Below are positions 57,127 to 64,000 of a stretch of DNA of 64,000 bases, piece after piece. The notes beneath the pieces were generated by a model that had not been told where the DNA came from, searched no databases, and saw nothing but the letters and a program-made list of their open reading frames with translations. The position numbers and the translations under genes are program-made. Source of the DNA: Enterobacter cloacae (GTDB taxonomy: Bacteria; Pseudomonadota; Gammaproteobacteria; Enterobacterales; Enterobacteriaceae); contig NZ_CP056117.1 of assembly GCF_013375935.1 (NCBI RefSeq), positions 1,612,001 to 1,676,000 of the forward strand, given 5' to 3'. How positions within the stretch are numbered: position 1 is the stretch's first letter; each line of letters starts with the position of its first letter.

Positions 57127-58098
57127 ATGAAACAACACGAAACGGCAGATAATTCTCAAGGCCAGCTTTATATTGTACCTACTCCTATCGGGAATTTGTC
57201 TGATATTACCCAACGTGCACTCACTGTATTGCAAGCTGTTGATTTAATTGCTGCTGAAGACACGCGCCATACCGGTTTACTGCTGCAACATTTCGCGATT
57301 AACGCCCGTTTGTTTGCCCTTCACGATCACAATGAGCAACAAAAGGCCGAAACGCTGGTGGCGAAGCTTAAAGAGGGGCAGAACATTGCGCTGGTCTCCG
57401 ATGCGGGCACGCCGCTGATTAACGACCCCGGCTACCATCTGGTGCGCACCTGCCGTGAAGCCGGGATCCGCGTTGTGCCGCTGCCGGGGCCGTGCGCCGC
57501 GATTGCTGCGCTGAGCGCCGCGGGCCTGCCGTCCGACCGTTTCTGCTATGAAGGTTTCCTGCCCGCCAAATCCAAAGGCCGCCGTGACGTATTAAAGGAT
57601 CTTGAAGCTGAGCCGCGTACCCTGATTTTCTACGAATCCACTCACCGCCTGCTGGAAAGCCTGGAAGATATGGTCACCGTCTGGGGCGAAGGCCGCTACG
57701 TGGTGCTGGCGCGTGAACTGACCAAAACCTGGGAAACCATCCACGGCGCGCCTGTCGGCGAACTGCTGGCGTGGGTGAAGGAAGATGAAAACCGCCGCAA
57801 GGGTGAAATGGTGCTGATTGTCGAAGGCCATAAGGCGCAGGAAGACGCGCTCCCTGCCGATGCGCTGCGCACCCTGGCCCTGCTACAGGCCGAACTGCCG
57901 CTTAAGAAAGCGGCGGCACTGGCGGCGGAAATCCACGGCGTGAAGAAAAATGCGCTGTATAAGTATGCGCTGGAGCAGCAGGGGGGGGTGATCCCTGCTG
58001 CTGTTTTGCCGGGGTACGGTTTCGCCTTACCCGGCTTTGCGCCTGTTACTTTACAGGCGTCGCTTCAAAAACCAGCGTTTCCAGCGGCTTCAGGGTAA
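57127..58098 (+). CDS. rsmI: 16S rRNA (cytidine(1402)-2'-O)-methyltransferase RsmI, 3' end shifted
   Basis: Tetrapyrrole-methylase-fold enzyme that 2'-O-methylates C1402 in the 16S decoding centre. SAM-site segments [24 protein letters not shown] and [13 protein letters not shown] are intact. Up to KYALEQQGG (residue 287) it matches E. coli RsmI, which stops there. Here an 8-G run (57981-57988) moves the frame past the TGA at 57989-57991 and adds 36 residues ([12 protein letters not shown]... to 58098) encoded by a REP-like palindrome and the 3' end of the convergent gene. With seven G the protein would end at 57990. An extra G, real or by sequencing error, is the simplest reading. Confidence 0.92.
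   Translation: MKQHETADNSQGQLYIVPTPIGNLSDITQRALTVLQAVDLIAAEDTRHTGLLLQHFAINARLFALHDHNEQQKAETLVAKLKEGQNIALVSDAGTPLINDPGYHLVRTCREAGIRVVPLPGPCAAIAALSAAGLPSDRFCYEGFLPAKSKGRRDVLKDLEAEPRTLIFYESTHRLLESLEDMVTVWGEGRYVVLARELTKTWETIHGAPVGELLAWVKEDENRRKGEMVLIVEGHKAQEDALPADALRTLALLQAELPLKKAAALAAEIHGVKKNALYKYALEQQGGVIPAAVLPGYGFALPGFAPVTLQASLQKPAFPAASG
58008..58035. repeat. REP-like palindrome after rsmI
   Basis: GCCGGGGTACGG and TTACCCGGC form a REP-type hairpin (one bulged G) between convergent rsmI and the glycosidase gene. It overlaps the shifted tail of rsmI and ends just before the glycosidase stop. Confidence 0.6.
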
Positions 58099-59935
58099 TC
58101 ACCACCGCGTTTTTATACTGTTCCGGTACGCTATCGTTACTGCCGTACACCGCTTTTAAACCGAAGTGCGTCGTGCCGTCCATCGGGACCTCAAAGTCTC
58201 TGGCAAGATCCAGATAGTAGCTTTGCGGCTTATCCGACGGGTTACGCAAGCCGATAATCGCTTTGTCCTTGCTCCACGACGCCCAGCCGTAAACCTCAAG
58301 CGCCGTTGGATCTCCGCCGATCCAGTGGGTATCGACCAGCACGCTGGCGTTATCCCGGGACCACTTCGCGGCCTGCGCCAGGACATCCCACTTCGCCTTG
58401 TTGAGCATTGATGGAGTGATGTACAGCTCCTGCAACTGGGTGCCGGTGGCGAAATAGCTCCATACCTGGTCGGCAAAGTCGCTGTCCGTTTGCACCTTCT
58501 CCAGGCCGTAATACGCGTTCTCCGCGCTGACGATCCCGTGATACATCAGGGAGTTCTGCGGGAAAAGCGGACCTTTACGCACGATGGAGCGATACGTTTC
58601 CGCATCGCGGTAGGTCATCCACTGCTGAACCGGCGTGCCGGGGCCGTACAGGTTGATATCATCTCCCTGACGCCAGATGGAATCGGCGTAGAACAGCCAG
58701 GAGGGGCTGGCGTTGGTACCTGTCGTCAGGTTAATAAACAGATTCGGATTGGCGCTGCGCATGTTATGCAGCAGAGCGATAGAGGCGTCAAAATCCGAGG
58801 CGAACGGGCTGCCCTTAATATGCGAATTGGCATTGCCCATCCCGTCGAGCTTGAACGAGGTTATGTGCTCGTTTTTGATAAGCTTAACGATCTGCTCATT
58901 AAAGTTTTTAAAGTAGTTCGGGCCCGACAGCGCCAGCTTCCCGTCTACCGTTTCGAAACCGTACTCTTTTGCATGCGAGACGCGCGTGTCGCGCGGTTTG
59001 TTATATCCGCCCCACGGCGAGAGCCACAGGCCGACGGAGCTATGCAGGCTGTCCGCTTTCTCCCGTACCTTGCCAAAACCGTTGCTGAAAGCCGGGCCAA
59101 ACAGCCAGCGACCGGTCAAATCATCCCAGCCATCATCCAGCAGGAAAGCATCCAGCGCCACGCCGCGCCCGGTAATAAATTCCTTATTCCATTCGTCCAT
59201 GCGCCCCAGCACATCCTGCTCGGAGTAGGGGGTAAAGAAGCCAATATCCATCCAGCTGTTGTAGTGTAAATAAGGCTTATACGGACGCGGACGGACGGCA
59301 TTAATAAACTGGTTTACGCTGCGGCGCAGCTGGCTGGTCTCCGGGAAGGTGCCAAAGTACGTGGTGTAGCTGACCGGGGCGTCTGGCTGAACAGGGGTTT
59401 TCAGCTCCACGCTGAGGTTGGTCGTCGCCTCATAGGCGTAGGTGTTAACAATGGGTTTATTCGGCAGGATAAAGAACGAGTCTGCGACGATCGGCGAGCT
59501 ATTAATTGCCCCGTCTACATAAGGTGCCTGAGACTGCTTTTTGGTCGGGAAGAAGGTAATTTTCGCTACATCCCGCGGCTGCCCAACGGCGGCGATGGTG
59601 TAGTCGATGCTGGCGTATTTGCCCTTCACCAGTTTCAGCTTCACCGTCACGTTGAATTGCGGATGGGTGAAATCGATAACTATCCCGCTGTCCTGCTTTT
59701 CGACATGCCTGATTTTAAAATCCGCCGTGTGGATCTTACTCTCGTCCGGCAGCGTCAGAAAAAACAGCTCCTGCGGCTGGAGCGGACGTTGAGTTCTGGT
59801 GTCTTTAACCACTACCGTCGAGTTTGCATCATCAAACGACAGGGCAATATTGTCGTTATTGAGCGTGTAGTTCGCTGCCGCCGCGCTATGGGAAACGCAC
59901 AGGGCAAGCATGGAGAGTGTGAGGATTTTTTTCAT
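58046..59935 (-). CDS. Secreted GH36-like glycosidase (possible alpha-galactosidase/alpha-N-acetylgalactosaminidase)
   Basis: 629 residues with signal peptide 1-20 (ending SHSAAA), so exported, probably periplasmic. A beta-sandwich-like N-terminal part (to about 215) is followed by a TIM-barrel region with clan GH-D hallmarks: FLLDDGWDD (265-272), SFKLDGMG (candidate nucleophile Asp364) and IWRQGDD (candidate acid/base Asp425 or Asp426). GH36 enzymes act on terminal alpha-Gal or alpha-GalNAc. It starts 20 bases after kbaY with AAGGAG at good spacing, so it is the last gene of the aga operon; E. coli K-12 has agaBCDI here. From memory, unverified, relatives are sometimes labelled enterotoxin; nothing here supports a toxin. 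Substrate is inferred from context. Confidence 0.72.
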   Translation of the reverse strand: MKKILTLSMLALCVSHSAAAANYTLNNDNIALSFDDANSTVVVKDTRTQRPLQPQELFFLTLPDESKIHTADFKIRHVEKQDSGIVIDFTHPQFNVTVKLKLVKGKYASIDYTIAAVGQPRDVAKITFFPTKKQSQAPYVDGAINSSPIVADSFFILPNKPIVNTYAYEATTNLSVELKTPVQPDAPVSYTTYFGTFPETSQLRRSVNQFINAVRPRPYKPYLHYNSWMDIGFFTPYSEQDVLGRMDEWNKEFITGRGVALDAFLLDDGWDDLTGRWLFGPAFSNGFGKVREKADSLHSSVGLWLSPWGGYNKPRDTRVSHAKEYGFETVDGKLALSGPNYFKNFNEQIVKLIKNEHITSFKLDGMGNANSHIKGSPFASDFDASIALLHNMRSANPNLFINLTTGTNASPSWLFYADSIWRQGDDINLYGPGTPVQQWMTYRDAETYRSIVRKGPLFPQNSLMYHGIVSAENAYYGLEKVQTDSDFADQVWSYFATGTQLQELYITPSMLNKAKWDVLAQAAKWSRDNASVLVDTHWIGGDPTALEVYGWASWSKDKAIIGLRNPSDKPQSYYLDLARDFEVPMDGTTHFGLKAVYGSNDSVPEQYKNAVVITLKPLETLVFEATPVK

Positions 59936-59955
59936 CAGCGTAAGCTCCTTTTTGA

Positions 59956-60840
<885 letters not shown>

Positions 60841-61989
60841 TTAAGCCTGCCACGGATGAATAACAACGCCCTGCACTACGCGGTTAACCGTTCCGCTGGC
60901 AGATGGCGTATCGGGCGTATTTCCCACGCTGAGGGACTGGGAAAGCGCAAAGACCTGGGCGTACATCAGGAAGCAGAACGCCTGTTCCATATCAATAAAC
61001 GGGCGGGAAGGCGGCAGCAGGATGTGCGGACCCGCTTCAATCACCGGATCGTTTTCGGCGGCGACGGCGACAACGCGAAGAGCCTGACGATCGCGGCGCA
61101 GTTCGGCCAGCAGATCGAGATCGTACTGACGGGTATACGGATGGCTGGAGACAAACACCACCACCAGCGTTTCGTTATCCACCAGCGATTTGGGCCCGTG
61201 ACGGAAGCCCGTTGGGGAATCATAGAATGCCGCCAGCTTGCCCGCCGTCAGTTCCAGCACCTTCAGCGCCGCTTCACGCGCCGCGCCCTGCAGGCCGCCG
61301 CTTCCCAGGTAGACGATCCTTTTCCACGGTTCGTTACCAAATACGCCCTGACGAAAATCGCCGAGAGAGGTGAGGATCGCCTGACAGCGATCGGCCACGT
61401 CGCGGAAGCTGCGGCTGCCGATCGCGTCTGGCGCGAATACCGCCAGGCAGCTCGCCATCATGGTGGTAATACTGCTGGTCATCGCGAAGCCGCGATCGTG
61501 CGTTTCGGCAGGCATCAGAAGGGCATAAGCGTTATCGCTATTAACGGCATTCTGATACAGGCTGCCCGCCTCGTTACAGGTGATAGACAGGTGATAGCAC
61601 TCCGGCACGAACTGATTGGCCAACTCTACCGCCGCCACGCTCTCCGGGCTGTTACCGGAACGGGCAAACGAAACCAGCAGCAGCGGATGTGCCGGGCTGA
61701 AGTAATCCATCGGGTTCGTGACCAGATCGGTTGTCGGTATGGCGGAAACGTTTTTCCCGGTGTGGCTCGCAAGCCATGGCGCAATGATATCGCCTATAAA
61801 CGCGGAGGTGCCCGCGCCGGTCAGCACGATCCGCAGATTGGGCTTGCGCAGCAGCGGCGTCAGGAAACCGTCAATCGAGGAGCGCAGATTATCGATATTG
61901 GTGAGCGAGCGGATCCAGCTGGCAGGCTGCTGGCGGATCTCTTCTTCGGTCCAGGTGCCGGTTGTGGCGGCGGGAGTGATTTGTGGCAT
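60841..61989 (-). CDS. agaS: Galactosamine-6-phosphate deaminase/isomerase AgaS
   Basis: A 382-residue protein with two SIS domains that converts galactosamine-6-P to tagatose-6-P and ammonia. First SIS: RIVLTGAGTSAFIGDI and SFARSGNSPESVA; second SIS: RIVYLGSGGLQGAAREAALKVLELTAG. The downstream gene is kbaY. Three AgaR-like operators lie 54-154 bases upstream, so a promoter of its own is likely. Confidence 0.96.
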   Translation of the reverse strand: MPQITPAATTGTWTEEEIRQQPASWIRSLTNIDNLRSSIDGFLTPLLRKPNLRIVLTGAGTSAFIGDIIAPWLASHTGKNVSAIPTTDLVTNPMDYFSPAHPLLLVSFARSGNSPESVAAVELANQFVPECYHLSITCNEAGSLYQNAVNSDNAYALLMPAETHDRGFAMTSSITTMMASCLAVFAPDAIGSRSFRDVADRCQAILTSLGDFRQGVFGNEPWKRIVYLGSGGLQGAAREAALKVLELTAGKLAAFYDSPTGFRHGPKSLVDNETLVVVFVSSHPYTRQYDLDLLAELRRDRQALRVVAVAAENDPVIEAGPHILLPPSRPFIDMEQAFCFLMYAQVFALSQSLSVGNTPDTPSASGTVNRVVQGVVIHPWQA

Positions 61990-62042
61990 AACTCAGTCCT
62001 TAGTCGTGTGAATTCCACATCAGACGCTGGCAAACGTGTCGC

Positions 62043-62066
62043 TATCTTTCGTTTCGTTTCACTTGT
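62043..62066. promoter_or_regulatory. AgaR operator 1
   Basis: Compared with the published AgaR consensus as I recall it (WRMMTTTCRTTTYRTTTYNYTTKK), this segment matches 23 of 24 positions on the + strand; the core reads CTTTCGTTTCGTTTCACTT. It lies 54 bases upstream of the agaS ATG. Confidence 0.72.
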
Positions 62067-62089
62067 TCACTTAAACAGTTAAATAAAAT

Positions 62090-62113
62090 CTATAGAAAAG
62101 AAATCGAAAGTTC
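62090..62113. promoter_or_regulatory. AgaR operator 2 (weak)
   Basis: A minus-strand partial match to the AgaR consensus (core ACTTTCGATTTCTTTTCT, roughly 18 of 24 positions), between the two better sites. Confidence 0.4.
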
Positions 62114-62119
62114 AATGAA

Positions 62120-62143
62120 AGAAAAGAAATAAAACGAAAAGTG
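62120..62143. promoter_or_regulatory. AgaR operator 3
   Basis: A minus-strand match of about 20 of 24 positions to the AgaR consensus (core TTTTCGTTTTATTTCTTTTC). With operator 1 it brackets the likely agaS promoter. Confidence 0.6.
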
Positions 62144-62179
62144 TGATCGTGAAAGGAAAGGGCAGATTTAAGGAAAGGA

Positions 62180-62212
62180 AAAGAAAGGCCTTACGGTTGA
62201 GGCCGTAAAGCC
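62180..62212 (-). terminator. Terminator after agaA
   Basis: Read on the minus strand, GGCTTTACGG pairs with CCGTAAGGCC (one G-T) around a 6-nt loop, followed by TTTCTTTTCC. It begins 23 bases after the agaA stop and would separate the agaEFA transcript from agaS. Confidence 0.7.
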
Positions 62213-62234
62213 ACAAGGTGACGCAATGAAAGGG

Positions 62235-63368
62235 CTAAAGGGGGAGAGCCTGGCCCTGAATCCAAATCTGCTGAAGGTGCAGGCCGCCATCCAGCGCAAT
62301 AATATTGGCGCGTTTACCCGCTGCTAAGGATCCGAGTTGACGATCGATCCCCAGCAGGCGGGCAGGGTGCAGCGAGGCCATATGAATAGCCTCTTCGGCC
62401 GTCACGCCTGCGTGCTCTACCATATTCCTGACGGCGGCATCCAGCGACAGCGTGCTTCCTGCCAGCCCGCCGGAGGCGGTTTTTACCACGCCGTGGTGCA
62501 TCGTGACCTCTTCGCCACATAGCGTATACCGCCCGTCCGGCATGCCTGCCGCCTGCATGGCATCGGTAATCAGCACCACGCGGTCCCTGGCGCAGCAGCA
62601 GCATAAACGTATGGCTCCCGGATGGACGTGGTGGCCGTCGGCAATGAGCTCAAGCCACGCCCGTTTGTCCGTAAGCCCCGCGCCGACCATTCCCGGCCCC
62701 CGGTGATGCAGCCCCGTCATGCCGTTATAGCAGTGCACCAGCCCGTCCGCGCCGGCGTCAAAGGCGGCAAGGGTTTGCTCGTACGTGGCGGCACTGTGGC
62801 CCAGCATCACACGTATACCTCGCTGCTTCAGGTGGCGAATGGCTCGTAGCGCACCGGGTTTTTCCGGCGCCAGCGCCACCACCCTCAGCGTGTTTTGCGA
62901 GAGCGTAATTAACGCGTCCAGCTCGGCGAGATCCAGTTCCCGAAACAGCGCTGGCGGATGGGCCCCTTTGTTCTGCGGGGTAAAGTACGGGCCCTCCAGA
63001 TAGCTGCCAAGGATCTGCGCCCCAGGGCCGCCCGACCGACAGCGTTGGGCGATCCGCGTGAGTGCCCCGTCAATCGCCTCCAGCGGCGCGGTGACGGTAG
63101 TGGGCAAAAATGCCCCCACCCCTTCACGTGCCTTATGAATGGCTAAAACGTCCAGCGTATCGGGGGCCTCATCCATCACATCCACACCCATGCCGCCATG
63201 AACGTGAGTATCGATGAACGCCGGGCAAAGTAGCCCGGCATCACGGGCGACAACGCCCGCAGGGACAGGCTCAATCGCCGCGATAACGCCGTTCTCGATA
63301 CGAAGCTGGTGGTCATCCAGCCAGCCCTGTTCGGTGAGCACCCGACGCGCGCGCAGCAGCTGGCTCAT
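62235..63368 (-). CDS. agaA: N-acetylgalactosamine-6-phosphate deacetylase AgaA
   Basis: A 377-residue amidohydrolase of the NagA type that removes acetyl from GalNAc-6-P. Metal-site and catalytic segments are FIDTHVHGGMGVDVMD, GSYLEGPYFTPQNKGAH, GHSAATYEQT, HCYNGM and VLITDAMQAAGMPDG. It is full length (E. coli K-12 carries a truncated agaA), so the strain should process GalNAc. The segment LCCCCARDR is Cys-rich, as in E. coli AgaA. It overlaps agaF by 4 bases. Confidence 0.96.
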   Translation of the reverse strand: MSQLLRARRVLTEQGWLDDHQLRIENGVIAAIEPVPAGVVARDAGLLCPAFIDTHVHGGMGVDVMDEAPDTLDVLAIHKAREGVGAFLPTTVTAPLEAIDGALTRIAQRCRSGGPGAQILGSYLEGPYFTPQNKGAHPPALFRELDLAELDALITLSQNTLRVVALAPEKPGALRAIRHLKQRGIRVMLGHSAATYEQTLAAFDAGADGLVHCYNGMTGLHHRGPGMVGAGLTDKRAWLELIADGHHVHPGAIRLCCCCARDRVVLITDAMQAAGMPDGRYTLCGEEVTMHHGVVKTASGGLAGSTLSLDAAVRNMVEHAGVTAEEAIHMASLHPARLLGIDRQLGSLAAGKRANIIALDGGLHLQQIWIQGQALPL

Positions 63369-63799
63369 ATCCCTTCCTCTGCGGGCGATTCCTCACGACA
63401 GCGGCCAAGCTCGTCCACCAGGCTCGTCAGGCCGCGGTGGCCACACTCCAGCGCCTGCAGACGAAACGCTTCGCTGCTCAGACCTTCACGTTCGAGCACC
63501 ATCTCCAGCAGCAGTTGCAGGTTGGTGCCGGTAATCACCTCGCTGCCCGGTCTTTTCATGGCGAGCGTAGACGCGACGCGAAACGGCGTGCCGCCCAGCA
63601 GATCGGTGAGAAACACAATATCCTGCTGTGCGTCGAGGTCGCTCACCGCCTGCTCAAGCTGAGCGGTCAGCCGCGCCGTGGTGGACGTTTCAGGAAAATC
63701 GATGGCGATAAACTGCGGCTGCTCGCCGAGGATCTGCTTCATTGCCTGCTCAAGCCCGCTGGCAAACCCACCGTGACCCGTCAAAATAATGCCTAACAT
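63365..63799 (-). CDS. agaF: PTS N-acetylgalactosamine EIIA component AgaF
   Basis: A 144-residue mannose-family EIIA. The phosphorylated His9 is in ILTGHGGFASG, and FLTDLLGGTPFRVAS is typical of the fold. Start at 63799 (MLGIILTG) with AAGAGG upstream. It works with AgaV (IIB), AgaW (IIC) and AgaE (IID) to import GalNAc as GalNAc-6-P. Confidence 0.95.
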   Translation of the reverse strand: MLGIILTGHGGFASGLEQAMKQILGEQPQFIAIDFPETSTTARLTAQLEQAVSDLDAQQDIVFLTDLLGGTPFRVASTLAMKRPGSEVITGTNLQLLLEMVLEREGLSSEAFRLQALECGHRGLTSLVDELGRCREESPAEEGI

Positions 63800-63815
63800 C
63801 GCAACCTCTTTGCAT

Positions 63816-64000
63816 TTACAGGAAGTGACAGAATTTACCGACAACGCCCAGCACCACGGTGATACCAATCAGCCGCAGCGGGCTCCAGCCACGACGCACC
63901 AGCCAGAACATGGTCAGGGTATAGACCAGCGGCAGAAACGCGGGCATCAGCTTATCGATGACGTCGGCCTGTAGCTTAACGACCGCATCGCCGGCTTTGA
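63816..64000 (-). CDS. agaE: PTS N-acetylgalactosamine EIID component AgaE, C-terminal part
   Basis: The open frame enters from the right edge and stops at 63816-63818. The last 61 residues (DVIDKLMPAFLPLVYTLTMF... ending VVGKFCHFL) have the two hydrophobic stretches of a mannose-family EIID C-terminus. Position directly before agaF (16 bases) supports AgaE. The start is outside the window. Confidence 0.8.
   Translation of the reverse strand, partial: KAGDAVVKLQADVIDKLMPAFLPLVYTLTMFWLVRRGWSPLRLIGITVVLGVVGKFCHFL

Noticed and set aside
61990..62035. Possible CRP site (TGTGGAATTCACAC) before agaS
   Set aside because: The half-sites are five bases apart instead of the six-base N plus TGTGA/TCACA geometry; the match to the 16-base CRP core is poor.

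Overview
This window reads as chromosomal core DNA of an Enterobacteriaceae species of the Enterobacter/Leclercia/Lelliottia/Klebsiella type. Almost every gene has a close homologue in Escherichia coli, in the order of the E. coli 69-72 min region (arcB to the aga locus). Three differences point away from E. coli: a PmrA/PmrB-type two-component pair between dacB and obgE, no yhbX between argG and the leucine tRNA, and a secreted glycosidase gene after kbaY. I cannot resolve the genus from this window. Gene lengths and motifs were compared with E. coli proteins from memory; no search was run.

Layout. 1-2763 (+): 3' end of arcB, then elbB and mtgA. 2803-10722 (-): the envelope and nitrogen-PTS cluster yrbG-kdsD-kdsC-lptC-lptA-lptB-rpoN-hpf-ptsN-rapZ-npr. 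10950-15740 (+): the mlaFEDCB lipid-transport operon, then ibaG and murA. 15804-17291 (-): sfsB and ispB. 17549-20379 (+): rplU-rpmA-yhbE-obgE. 20412-23549 (-): dacB-pmrA-pmrB, with dacB frameshifted. 23778-24254 (+): greA with an attenuator-like leader; yhbY (-) follows. 24827-30417 (+): rlmE, ftsH, folP, glmM, secG and tRNA-Leu(GAG). 30570-31916 (-): argG. 32203-44519 (+): the transcription/translation supercluster metY (initiator tRNA)-rimP-nusA-infB-rbfA-truB-rpsO-pnp-nlpI-yrbN-deaD. 44661-45905 (+): mtr. 46002-48969 (-): yhbW and ubiUV, facing ubiT-yhbS (+). 50198-53325: small accessory genes yhbQ, yhbP, yhbO, yraR and yraQ. 53373-57064 (-): lpoA-yraN-diaA-dolP, facing rsmI (+). 58046-64000 (-): the N-acetylgalactosamine locus agaE(partial)-agaF-agaA-agaS-kbaY plus a periplasmic GH36-like glycosidase.

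How it fits together. The left half makes and maintains the envelope: LPS Kdo synthesis and export, Mla phospholipid transport, murein precursors, and the PTSNtr/RapZ control that feeds glucosamine-6-phosphate supply (glmM is also here). The middle is ribosome assembly and mRNA turnover with several RNA-based controls (pnp leader hairpins, greA leader, deaD leader with yrbN, metY terminators). The right end imports GalNAc through a mannose-type PTS, deacetylates it (AgaA), deaminates/isomerises it (AgaS) and cleaves tagatose-1,6-bisphosphate (KbaY). The linked exported glycosidase could supply the sugar.

Most notable: (i) dacB carries a one-base deletion in a C run, splitting PBP4 between its SxxK and SxN/KTG motifs; (ii) rsmI has an 8-G run that shifts it past its expected stop; (iii) the aga operon has a GH36-like glycosidase where E. 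coli K-12 has agaBCDI, and three AgaR-like operators lie upstream of agaS. I saw no phage, insertion sequence, CRISPR array or plasmid gene. No stretch over 300 bases lacks a gene; the longest gap is argG to metY at 286 bases.
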